Assembly (NCBI GenBank): GCA_028095005.1
Contig: CM051461.1
Coordinates: 63,035,840 to 63,099,839 of the forward strand
Reading direction: 5' to 3'
Length of the DNA stretch: 64,000 bases
Source: Rhynchospora pubera
Lineage: Eukaryota; Streptophyta; Magnoliopsida; Poales; Cyperaceae
This document shows, one piece after another, positions 12,106-23,126 of this stretch. The notes under the pieces are model-generated. The model made no database searches and was not told the origin of the DNA. It saw only the letters and a program-made list of their open reading frames with translations. A program made the position numbers and the translations under genes. Position 1 is the first letter of the stretch. Each line of letters opens with the position of its first letter.

Positions 12106-12887
12106 TATTAAGGGATGGGGGTAGCAACTTGCAAACTTGGAATTCCAATAAAAAGAAAAGAAATTCAAACCACACAAGGCCCATTTATTTTATCTAATCT
12201 AATATGTGCATGCACATATATATGATTTAGGTGCTTTCTGTATTGAGCACAACCATGCATATAAATGTGTCACTCGCTGGTATTAAGGCTAGTATGACTA
12301 GCATATATTATGTTGTACCTTTAGCTATCTGTTGAATAACAGTTTAGCAGTTAGCACACAAACAGTTCCAGTTGCAGATAGGGATATATAGTTCAGGAAT
12401 CTGCAGTGAAGTGGAAACCAATTAATAATTGGGTCAAATTAAGTCCTAGGCCCTGGTTAGAATCACTTTTTTTTTAAACATGGGATTTCATTTCTTTAAA
12501 TTTTTTTTTTATCAAAATGAATAAATTTGATGTCATATAGTTGGAGTTTCCATGTTATTAGACCCAATAAAATCCTGAGAAATCAATTCTAATGAAATAA
12601 AATCCTGCGTAAAAAACATTTTGATCAAAGCCTTAGTCTATAAAACTTGTTTGAAAAACTAATTAACAGCCAACAGCTAGTTGGGTGGGAAGGGGATGTA
12701 GGAGAGAGCGAAAGGAGAATTCATTTGAGATCTGAGGAATTATCTAGTATACACTTGTTGTTGTTATTCTTCTGTGCCGTTCTGGTATTTGTTGCTTCTG
12801 AGGTTGTTGTACCGTTTTGTAATTTGGTACCAGACCAGACAAGGAAAGAGGAAGGCAGGCAATAGGGTTTGATCTCATCACTTCAGA

Positions 12888-12891
<4 letters not shown>

Positions 12892-12928
<37 letters not shown>
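12892..12928. repeat. (GA)n microsatellite
   Basis: About 18 GA units lying just inside the probable UTR-intron donor of the F-box gene. The homologous site in the duplicate (43171-43194) has about 12 units. Confidence 0.95.
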
Positions 12929-12930
<2 letters not shown>

Positions 12931-13149
12931 CCTTGTAGGGTGGCAATTGCTGCAGATCTGGGACCAGAAGGGAAATATTGAGGAACAATATGAAGAATAT
13001 CAAAGAGAGTACGCAAAGAAAGAAAGTCGCCTTTAATTATGAAGGGTCCAGGGTCGGTTGTCTCGAAACCCTGCTCACATAATAATGATACGGGGTGATA
13101 AGGATGATTTCAAGGTCCATCGTCCCATCTCATCTCAGTGAGAATATAT

Positions 13150-13870
13150 TTTAGCTTTTTTCTTATTTTTAGAATAATTTTTGTCTCCATTATTTTTTTC
13201 TCTCACATGCTTTTCTATTTCGGTCTCCATTGTTACTCTCCCTTTCATCATTTCTATTTTTTGCCCCCACTATTTCTCTTCTTCTCATTCTTTCCTATTT
13301 CGGTCCTCACTTTTTCTCTCCCTCCCATCTTTTTCATTCTGATACTCGTATTAACTACAGCAGTTAGTATCCAAACTATAACAATTACTTATATTAACTA
13401 CAACAGATACATAAATAACTTCAACAGTTATATATATTAATTTCAACAGTTACATATATAACATATTAACTTCAACAGTTACATATATAACTTCAAGAAC
13501 TACATATATAACTTCAACAATTACACATATAACTTCAACAGTTATATATATTAACTTCAACAGTTACATATATAACATATTAACTTCAACTGTTACATAT
13601 ATAACTTCAACAGTACATATATAACTTCAACAGTTATATATATTAACTTCAACAGTAGTAGGGACAAAAATAGAAAAAATAAGAGAGAGAAATAGTAGGG
13701 ACCAAAATAGAAAATGATGAGAAAAAGAGAAACAATGGGGACAAAAAATAGAAATGATGGGAAGGAGAGCAATTCTGAATAAATTCACCAAAATAGTGGA
13801 GACCAAAAATGTATGTTCACACTGGAGATGATGGAGAATGATGAAATTTAGAGAATGCTCTTAAACAATT
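13150..13870. mobile_element. Foldback element with minisatellite loop
   Basis: Arms at about 13170-13345 and 13650-13815 are inverted copies of each other, rich in the phrases TCTCCATT and TTTCTATTT. Between them lies a loop of about 300 bp made of repeats near 21 bp, with core AACTTCAACAGTTACATATA in many slightly different copies. The whole unit is absent from the duplicated block at 41.7-43.9 kb. No coding sequence. Confidence 0.7.
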
Positions 13871-14749
13871 CCGAATAACGATATATTTATATCACAACAT
13901 CTTAATAGGACCCATAAACCGAAAAATAAATATAACTTGCTTATTTTGATATGACTAACAAAAATGTCCCAATACGTGGGCCAATAAATAAATACAATGA
14001 TATTATTATTTTTTTTATATAGAGCTATATATATCAGACAATAAAGACATGTCATTCAATCTTCCAGCAATATAAATATAGTTTTTTCCCCGAAATTCTA
14101 TAGACTTAGCGCTCAATTTATTTCCGTTTTAGATGATAATCTAAAATATATTACCTCTTATTCTGTCCAATGATATCGAACCACATATCAAATTGATTAA
14201 ACAGTACAAAGAAAAAATATTTACATGCTAGATCTAGAGGTTTAACACCCTTATATCCTTGATTTTATAAAGAACATTAATGATAGTTTTAAGTTGTATA
14301 ATTGTCCAACCATACGCGTCAAGATAAAAAGCTTCTGATTCTAATTATGAAAAAAAAGTATTTTTAATAAAAAATAAATATATTTTTTAACACGATAAAT
14401 ATCTACGTGCTGGGAAAGAATAAGATTAGTCACATGAAAATGCTAAGATTAAAATATTTAATTCGACATAATATTCCTTAATTAATTTTCAGGAATATGT
14501 ATTTCGTATAAAATTAATAAATGATAAAAATAAAACTCACAATTTTGGAGAGGAGATATATCGTTATGCAAAAATTTAATCTTTTTTAATTTCTCCTCAG
14601 TCTAAATCAGGGTGAAAATGGTGTTTTTACTCTCTCGGCCTATTTTCTTAATTGGACGAACATAATAATGCTTCTGTATTGGTCAGAACACAATTGCAAG
14701 TGGAGCCTGACAAGATTATGTACACTCATTTTTAACCATTCTTTTCAAA

Positions 14750-14905
14750 GGGTGTGTTTGGATCGTTGGAAGAAAGAAGAAGAAAAAAGAAGAAGAAAAA
14801 AAAAATTATAAACAATCCAAACTCTTCACAAAATTACACACTTCCCAATACTTCTTCCCACTTCTTCCCTTCTTCCCTTCTTCCCACACCTATCCAAACG
14901 GAGCC
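14750..14905. mobile_element. Small MITE with GTTTGGAT ends
   Basis: Left end GGGTGTGTTTGGAT and right end the inverse of GGCTCCGTTTGGAT. The interior is purine-rich on one side and its complement on the other (GAAGAAG against CTTCTTC). The target duplication is not clear. Confidence 0.5.
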
Positions 14906-15744
14906 TTGATGTAGTCTTGTTGTTCTTATTCTTTTTTTTTTTATGGTAATTTCCATAACAATTCATCTGTGTACTGTGTAGCAGACAGAGAATACGAGCA
15001 TAATCACTTTCGTTCCCAGATCTTCTTATCTCCAAGCTTCCCTAAATTGCCATTCAAGGACTACTGGAGCTCTATTCTAGCTATTTTCGGCCAATTCCCA
15101 AAGGTCTGTATATCACTTCCAATTTTAATAAACATGATTTTCTTTTTATTTGTCTACTAATTGCAATACTATGTAGTTGCCTTTTTATCTGTTCATTTTA
15201 TATATTTTCAACATGGTAGGAATTAATGCAATTAGTTATTCTTGTAATAGAGATTTATTAGGCTCCTTTATAAGCCTCTCAATCATGATATCTGGATGAA
15301 TCCATATGAGATCAACTTTTTCGCCATTGAGACCTGTGTAGACTAAATTATTTACAAATTTTCCTCCATTAACCTGTCAAACGTCAACTATGGAAGCGGA
15401 AATGAATTTTTCCGTTTCGGTGATGGAACTATATTACCATTTCGTTTTCGTTCCGTTTCATCAAACGAAATATATTTCAGTTCTGTTTAACATTTTAGTT
15501 TAATTTTCTATTGATTTCAGGCCATTTTTGTTTCTGTTTCTGTTTTCGTCTTCATTTTCTTGTTCTGTTTCCATTCCATTTTGAAAACGAAATTGAAAAT
15601 TCTTCCGTTTCATGTTTCGTTTGAACGGAGCGAAATAGAACGCGTGGTGAAACGTTAATACTGACATGCCTATCCATTAGGATTTTGTGGATTCGCATCC
15701 CCAAACTCTTGGTTGTTTGGTACCACGGTGATTGTTAGGGATTT
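14906..15744. other. Gene-free stretch, GTTTC-rich low-complexity part
   Basis: From 15395 to 15640 the phrases CGTTTC, TGTTTC and TTTCGT recur many times, giving a cryptically simple sequence. No gene is recognised. A partial relative of the neighbouring foldback (GGATTCGCATCC) lies at 15690. Confidence 0.5.
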
Positions 15745-16191
15745 GGATAGGGATTCGCATCCTTAGCCGCCAAATCCTTGGCTATACCAAACAACCTACC
15801 CCTTATTTTTTTAATATTTCAAAATTTTAAAATTCAAATGTTAAATCCAAACCGTTGATCTTATTCAATTTTAGGGACGATACGTTTTCATATCAATTTT
15901 ATAAAATTTGGAGTTGATTTGATATTAGATCAAGTGGTCAACAAATGAACGAAACTGATTAACTATTACTGATTAATTCTAATACGTTCATAATTTGATT
16001 ACTTAATCAAGTATCAAATCAACTCCAAATTTTATAAAACCTATATGAAAACACATTGCCCGTAAAATTGAATAAGATCAACCGTTTGGATTTAATATTT
16101 GAATTTTAAAATTTTTAAATATTAAAATAATAAAGGGTTGGTTGTTTGGTATAGCCAAGGATTTGGCTACTGCAGATGCGAATCCCTATCC
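15745..16191. mobile_element. Long-hairpin foldback element
   Basis: The 447-bp unit is a near-perfect inverted repeat: it starts GGATAGGGATTCGCATCC and ends with the inverse. Matching inner phrases include AACAACC / GGTTGTT, and TCAAATCAACTCC against its inverse. The total arm length is about 200 bases per side. No coding sequence. Confidence 0.8.
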
Positions 16192-16554
16192 ATTATATAT
16201 ATTCGTTTATTTATTCATTTTATTTATGTTAAAGATGAAAAAAAATTGATGTGATTTTCCACCCTCGATGCAACCGAATAATCGTACAGATATGGATCGT
16301 TAGGGCTTGGACGGAAGCAATTAACGACAAAATAATAAATTTAAGGGGAAATAAGCTCCACTCCATTAAGTTAGCCTGTAGAGTTGTAGTTTTAGTTAGG
16401 TCCGTCAATTATGGGTCGGGTCCAAATTCAAGATCCGCTAAGCTTGTACTTAAATGATTTAATCTGAGATGTATAATGTATTATATCTCAAAAACCAATT
16501 AAAATTCATAATTCTCTCATTTCCTTGCACTTCTCCAAATCTCTAACAATCACC

Positions 16555-17334
16555 GTGGTGCGCTCTTTCTCTCTCTCTCTCTCAAATCTCTCTTTTCAAG
16601 CGAAGCATTATATTACTAACTACTTGGCTTTTAACTGCATTTTAGTAATTCGGGATGTATTTCTTTGAAATTTTTCAAGATCTTTCATTTCATTGTTGTA
16701 TTTACCATTGTTAGTCCTTTGAAATTTGAATCTGATTTGATATTTACTTGTTAGCAAACTATCTAGTAGGGCAAGGTATTAATTAGCTGCATATTTTTTT
16801 AAAATTTTTTGACAATAGATAATTCTTATGGTGAACTTTCATTTTTGTGTTATTTAAATGCGTACTAGGCAAGAGCAACTAGACTTTAGATCAATGAAGA
16901 AAGATAGCTTTTTCATGTGTGGAGCGAGTCGGGGTCATCTTTACTAGTCAGCACGAGAAGCAATAGGCACCCTCTGTTTTGAGTGCGGTGAACGGTTCGC
17001 GACACCAAAGAAGAAGGAAGCGCATCTTCTGAGCAAACACTCAAAGAAAAAAGTGAGAGGCCGGCTCACCTGCAACATTTGCAGGTACCCATAGAAATCA
17101 CTTAAAGCCGATACCGTTATTGTCAATGAGCTTCTTAGAGTGCTACACAACTATCCAAAAGTTGAAACTGAAGATGAAGAAGAGGATGCATCTGAGGAAG
17201 GAGCCTCTTCAAGAAATTTATGCAGCAACAATCAAGTCAAAGACGATCACACTTGTATTTTGGAAACCATATGTGATTGTATATATTTATATTATAAACA
17301 TACTCTTTACTCTTATAATAGTCTACATAGGTAA
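16555..17334 (+). pseudogene. C2H2 zinc-finger gene copy A', broken
   Basis: Paralogue of the gene at 40093-41199, including its upstream region (16290-16600 resembles 39795-40100). The one-codon first exon ATG of the intact copy is GTG here (16555-16557), and its donor GTACGT is GTGCGC. In the frame of the second exon the finger survives as C-F-E-C-G-E-R-F with H-x4-H, then C-N-I-C, but two in-frame TAG codons interrupt it (16945-16947 and 17092-17094). Downstream the frame is open and acidic (E-D-E-E-E-D) to a stop at 17332-17334. Lost start, lost donor and two stops make it a pseudogene. Confidence 0.85.
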
Positions 17335-17955
17335 CATAACAATAACGATTTTTTATTTCATGAATCGGTTTTGAAATAATAAACATTAGTTTTTTCCAAT
17401 GTCCCATTTAAAACATACTCCAATATATAATCAAGAGTAATAGTAGTTATTTATATTCCTTTTGCAACATATCTCAAATCTAACTACATAAAAAAAAAGT
17501 GCAAAATAAGTAACACAATTGTATCAACTATTTGAACCTTTGTCGCCCTTATTAAAATTAAAATGACAAGCATGGATTGTATGATTCAATCATACATTTT
17601 TTATTTTTATCCCTCCAACCAACGCTTATGAAGAAGAATATTTATCACCCCTTTACTCCGACCTTTTATCGTGATTTATTTTGGGCCGCTGTTTTATCTC
17701 ATCATCACATATATTTAAAGAGAAAATTAGATCAATGCCACTCCAATGTTGTAAAATTAAAAAATGCCATCACAAAAATGTACTCTTGAATATTGTCACA
17801 CTAAACTCAATATGTTCAGATATTTACTACATTTATATCATTGTTGTACCATTTTAATAAAAAAATAAACTATTGTATTTAGAGAAATTTTTATATGTTC
17901 AAATTAAAAATATCCTTGTACTATCCTTGTCTCCTTCTCTGGACCAAAAATTAGC
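17228..17955 (+). repeat. Duplicated 3' flank of the zinc-finger gene (copy A')
   Basis: Direct-orientation partner of 395-1130. Ends beside the copia LTR that starts at 17967. Confidence 0.85.
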
Positions 17956-18840
17956 TTGGTTCTTTTTGTTGGAGTTATGTTCTAGAAGTCAATAATTTAA
18001 TGACTTAAATATTAGTTTATGTTATAGATGATATTTGATCATTTGTTCCTAGAATTTATTATTGACAGATCATTAGATTGAGGATCTGAATTGTGGATCT
18101 CTGTGGATCATTCGTTAGAATGACAATAAATAAATCTAAATTGTCCATAATCTTGATAATTAACAAGGAACATTAATTAGCATATAAGATTAGTATGCAA
18201 GTTAAGTGATGATTAAGTTCTACAAATCATAGGTATAGAGTTACCAACTTAATTGCATATGTATGTATTATTGGAACATAGTGTTGACCCTAAAAAATTA
18301 AACCCTCAAAACCAAATAAATCAAAACCAAATTGCGAAAGCCAGAAGTCAAACAGCAAAAACCAAATTCCCAAATTGCCAAAAATCAAAATTAAATTACG
18401 AAAAATATCAAACCAACTCCAAAAATTACCAAAATTTACCCAAAAATTCCTTGAGAATTATGATGAATTATCATAATTTTTAAATCCCAAAAATACCTAC
18501 ACAAATTCCAAAATATGCAAAGAAACCCAAAAACTTCACAAAATTACCAAAATAAATCTATGAGGAATTTACCAAAACCACTTAAACCATTACATTCCTC
18601 ATATTTTTCTAAACTGACCTATAAAATTTCATCCAAAAATACCCAAGGGAAGACCCCCAAATAATTTATTTTGGTTGGACAGCCAAAGAAATAAATTGTT
18701 TTAAAGAAATTTGATAGAAAATCTTACAAAAATCACAAACTGCTGTCGCGTGCATACGATTGGAGGGGATCCAGGGGAGGCCAGAAATGTCGCTGCCCCC
18801 AGTATGAGTTAATGTTTGCGTTTAAAAACTCGTGTGCATC

Positions 18841-19391
18841 TAGGGATGGCAATGGGCCAGGCCTGCGGGCTTTATATCAAGCCCATACCTGTCCTGTCTT
18901 TCTAACGCCGCAAGCCCGCCTGCCTGTATCCAACTATGCGGGCCTACGAAGCTATGCCTGGCCCACCCATGGGCCTTAACCCCAGGCCCATACCTGCCCG
19001 TTATTGCATGCCCGTACATACCCATAGATGCTCCCGTGTATATTTCACAAAATACAAAAATAAAGAGCAATGATATAGTTTGATTTAAAGTGTATAATAT
19101 AAATATAACGCCATTTATCAAATTGAAATATACCATAAGAAGTGTTAACAGACCCAAAAATCATATATCATAAGACCGAAAGGGCCACTTCAATACTTAG
19201 CCCAAATAATTTAAATATACATCAGCCCAACAGGCAGCCTGCGGGCTCCAACATGAAGCCTGTGCCTGACCTGGCCTGTTTTAAGGCCTGGCCTGAAGCA
19301 GCCCGTTTCAATAACAGGCCAGGCAGGCAAAGCTCTGGGCCGGGTGGGTATGAGCAGGCCAGCAGGCAAACGGGCCATATTGCCATCCCTA
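18841..19391. mobile_element. hAT-type MITE
   Basis: The 551-bp element has TAGGGATGGCAA at one end and its inverse TTGCCATCCCTA at the other. It is flanked by an exact 8-bp duplication, TGTGCATC (18833-18840 and 19392-19399), as made by hAT transposases. The interior is rich in GGCCTG and GGCCCA words. No transposase. Confidence 0.93.
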
Positions 19392-21500
19392 TGTGCATCC
19401 GTTCTACATGAGCCGTGTTCAGAAATTTAAAGAGGCGTTATTGGTTCACGAAGAGCTTGGTTCACCTACCTCTCTCTTTCTTACTAAACCATACAGCAGG
19501 GCCCACCTGCAGAGTCGCCTCCTTCATCAGGCAAAAAGAAAAGGAAGTAAATCGTGACTTCTTACTGCACGCACGCCGGGTGAAATCGCGAAGCTCGTCT
19601 ACGTTTTCCTAAACCTAACCCTAGCGCCACCGCGCCACCAACTCGAAACCACTTACTCCGCCCCTGGTTTTCCTAAACCTAACCCTAGCGCAGCCAATGC
19701 CAAGCCATGGGATCAAGATCAGACGGTGAAGAGATGGCACGGCTCAAAACCTAAACCCTAGTTCCCTACCTATATAAAGACCCCTAAATCGAAGAAAAAG
19801 AGAGAGGAAGAGAGGGGCAAGGTTGAGCTAGAGTGTAATTGGTGTAATTAGGCATAGGTAGAGGAAATCAGCGATAAGCAATTCGTCGAGCAATTGTAAA
19901 AGAGAGAAAGAGGTGAAATTGAGTGGAATAAGAGTGTAATCTTCTGTTCTTAAGTCAAATAAAGCTATTTCGAAGCGTTAAATTGACAGTTTTGTTGTTC
20001 TTTTTCTTTAGCTCGGCCACCAATCAATGGTGAGCTTGAGCATATGCATCAATGCTCCTAGGAGCCATGGTCTGAAGCATAGCATCAGTCATGGTCCTAG
20101 GATGGTTCTAGGATGTCTCATGAGGGTCTGGAGCATAGCTCCTAGCTTCATGGGATGTCCTATTGTTCAATAAAGAAGCACACCATGGCTGCCATGTGGA
20201 GGTCTTTAGCCCAGCTTTAGTCTCTCATGGCAGTATCAACTTGACTTGGCACAGGTCCAGAGCACTGGCTCTGGCCTAGTCATGTTCAAGTCATCAACAA
20301 TCAAAATAAAATGTCACAAAAACAATGGAGGTCATGCTAAACTCCAACCAGTCCCCTTTGTTTGTAATTTGCCCAAAATGTAGGACTAAAATGCATAAAA
20401 AATATATGGGTCCTGTCTATCACAAGCATGCCTTATGTCTTCATGAAATAAAATGTATATGTATATGTGTCAAGATTTGGTTAAGAATGAAATAAATGAA
20501 AGAATGAGGTTTTATTTGCATAAAGACACAGAAATACACATGACTGGCAGGTACAAGGTTACATGGACAGCAGGGAATAAAGTTTTCTGTTTAAATGATT
20601 TTATACACCTTATTAAAGACAACATGAGTATTTTCTTAAATAAATTACTATTTTACAAAACCTTAGGTTTCTCTGCAAATATAAAAATGAAAAATGAACT
20701 CTCAATTGTGAAATGCACTTCTTGTAATATCTTGTGACCTGTGAAATTGAATTTACTGCATTTAAGTAATTCTATACAAGGAATTCATCAAAACAGTAAC
20801 AAAATTGATCAAATATGGAAATTGAAAATTGGAACAAGTGCCAATTGCTTGCTCTCACTTTCTGTGATGATCTGAACATGTAGAACAAACTGCAATTGAC
20901 TTAAATTGAATGCTAAATCAAATTATTTTACCGTAAAATCACTTACATGCAAATAAAAAAATTGAACTTCTGCTCCCCTGGCTCTCACATCAAATCGAAA
21001 TCTCTCAAATTGAATTCGATGCTTAAACAAGTTGAAATCGACCTCCTGAAGCTACATGTCGCATGGCTGGCACAAAAAGACGGCCAAGTGGGCCCCACGG
21101 CAGAACCTCATTTCTGTTCAAACGAAGGTCGAAATGCCTCAGTCCAGAATGCCTTCTTCCAGACTTTTCCATGTTAAATTGGGTTCTTAAACGACATCAA
21201 GGGACCTTCTGGAAAGGACAAAACCTCAGACTGGCAGAAGAAATTGTTCGAAAAGCCTAAATCACCATTAATGGCGGTTCAATCTCTCTCAGGTGCTACA
21301 CGAAGAAACAACCTCCCATGGTTCCAACTAACTACACCGTTGTGTTCCTCTCACCTTCACAATTCCAACGCATCCAAGAACGACTGGAATTGTCGCCAGA
21401 ATCGCCGCAATTTCGTCGGAGAAAAAGACGGGGACCTTTCTGCAAAAAGCCATTTCCTGGCGGAGAAGATGAGTTTGAATCCGCCGCCACACTCGATCCC
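19392..21500 (+). other. Unmatched segment inside LTR B copy 1
   Basis: This stretch has no clear counterpart in the second family B LTR. It contains a good TATA box at 19771, telomere-like AACCCTA words twice near 19610-19690, an AATAAAG signal near 19960, and a zone at 20050-20280 with hairpin words such as GCTCCTAGGAGC and CCAGAGCACTGGCTCTGG. It may be another LTR or an older part of this one; I could not find paired ends. No protein gene is recognised. Confidence 0.4.
19771..19780 (+). promoter_or_regulatory. TATA box in an LTR-like segment
   Basis: TATATAAAGA, followed about 25-30 bases later by an AG-rich leader. Likely an LTR promoter. Confidence 0.45.
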
Positions 21501-23126
21501 CTATGGCGAAATCCCTTGAGGCGGGTAACTGACACAGTCATGACTCGTTACATCAAATACTTTTAAATCAAAAATAAACCTGACATGTGGGGCCACCTGT
21601 CAGAAAAATAAAATAAATAAATATCACGTCAGCACCGCGTCAGGACCAGTCAGCTGCCAACTCGACTTTCTCTGATGACGTGGACCAGTCAGGAATTTCC
21701 AAATAAACTGAAAATTTCAAAAATTCATTAAAAATAGTAGGAAACTCAGAAAAATTCAAATAAAACATCCATGAAATCCTAAAAATCCAAGTAAACCAGA
21801 TTCACTTATATTTTGATATGAAAATCTGTCAAATTATTAGTCTTTTCTATTTTTGAAGTGTTTTCAATATTAAATAAATTTTATAAAATTCTAAAATGAT
21901 TTTAAATCAATTTGTAAAATTCTAAAATGATATTAAAACTCAATTAAGCTGTCTTAATAAATTTTTTTAAAAAAAATAAACATTGAGATTTTAAAAGGAA
22001 TATATTAAATAACAAATATTTTTGAAAATAAACATAACTAAAAATGTAAAAAGATATTTCAAAAGTCTAAAATAAAAAATAAAAAAATAAAAGGAAATTG
22101 TGAAAATGATAAAGTCCAAAGAGAAACTAAAAAAATTAAAAGTCCAAACACGAAACCAGAAATCAAGACCGCAACCTCTTCAAAGGAACGAAATCTCTTC
22201 ATCAAATCGAAATCGACTTCAAGCAACTCCAAGATCGGAGATTCTTAAGAAGCGGTCCAAAATAACCCCGAGAAATCCAAATCAAATCCAAGACTTAAAA
22301 TAGTCTTGAAATCTCAAATCAAATTGAAAGACCTAAAATAGCCTTGAAATTCAAATCAAATCCAAGACCTAAAATAATCTTGGAATTTCAAAATTAAATC
22401 CAACTTGAAAGGCCCAAAATAGCCTTCAAATCAAATCCAAATCAAATCGAAAGGCCCAAAATAGCCTTCAAATCAAATCCAAATCCCAAGGCCCAAACCC
22501 AAATCCAAATTCAAATCGTCCAAAGGCCCAAAATAGCCTAAGGATCTAAAACAACGCCCCAACATCAAAACTGAAATCAAGTCTATCTCAAATAACAAAA
22601 TCATTGAAGTGTCCTTCAAGTGTCCTCAATTGTGTCCCGTTAATTAGGTCTGGTACACCAATTGAGTCCGGTCTAAACCAAAAGAAATAAATCCAAAATA
22701 AACACAAAACCAACTATCTCCCTAGCCTTTACATATAATTCTTTAGATCCCTTAATCAGAGGTTCTCGTGAGCGATCACGAGGTAATTAACAGTAGGGGC
22801 TTGCGCTTATTGGAAAGAAAGGACCCACTAAATCAACAAACCTCTTTAAGAAGCGACTTGTGTTTTGGTTCTCTTGTTGTAAAGAGATACTCGAACTGAG
22901 ATCGAACCTTAAGGGGGGTGAATCCAAGGCTATGTTCCCATTTCTCGAGGAAACCCAATTCCATTCTTCGAGGGAATGACGAAAAAGCCGCGACACATAG
23001 TACAAGACTTGACCCAATGAAATAAACATATGGATTATGTTATGTGTCATTGTTTATTTCATATGAGTTTGATTCTAAGTTTGAGATGGTTCAATCTTTC
23101 CACATGAGGATAGGTTCTATAAATAC

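Larger units (their letters stand above)
11447..12931 (-). other. Probable 5'-UTR intron of the F-box gene
   Basis: On the minus strand a donor CTACAAG|GTATCTC lies at 12931 and an acceptor CCTTTTGCAG|CTGAAAAC at 11447, just 28 bases before the F-box start codon. Both sites are conserved in the duplicated copy near 43196 and 42095. Translating across the join gives an early stop, so the upstream exon (from 12932) is leader, not coding. The intron holds a (GA)n run right after the donor and a MITE. Inferred from sequence signals only. Confidence 0.55.
11000..14450. repeat. Segmental duplication, block A
   Basis: This block aligns in the same orientation with 41674-43910: the first part of the F-box gene, its UTR intron, the leader exon and, after an A-specific insertion of about 1.2 kb (13.04-14.28 kb), a further shared 170-200 bp ending near AACACGATAAATATCTACGT. 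A-specific insertions are the MITE at 11940, about 190 bp at 12440-12635, and the foldback at 13150-13870. Confidence 0.85.
18282..22995 (+). mobile_element. Solo LTR, family B (copy 1), carrying further insertions
   Basis: Starts TGTTGACCCTAAAA and ends AAGCCGCGACA, with an exact CATAG duplication on both sides. Its last 1.5 kb matches the family B LTR at 28062-30422 (shared TTAATCAGAGGTTCTCGT, AACAGTAGGGGCTTGCGC). At 4.7 kb it is twice as long as that copy because it holds a hAT MITE (18841-19391) and about 2 kb of other unmatched sequence. Near 22270-22550 it has a run of degenerate repeats (GGCCCAAAATAGCC), at the place where the other copy has a different tandem array. Confidence 0.8.
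17967..23126 (+). repeat. Copia 5' LTR pieces (17967-18281 and 22996-23126)
   Basis: The two pieces join at the duplicated CATAG (18277-18281 and 22996-23000) and then read continuously against the solo LTR, for example GATTCTAAGTTTGAGAT and CACATGAGGATAGGTTC. After 23126 the LTR is interrupted again and its remaining half is not recognisable nearby. Confidence 0.85.

Noticed and set aside
12744..13016. Frame with a long S-L-S-L-S-L run upstream of the F-box gene
   Set aside because: The run is the (GA)n microsatellite translated through the proposed intron; splicing removes it and gives an early stop.
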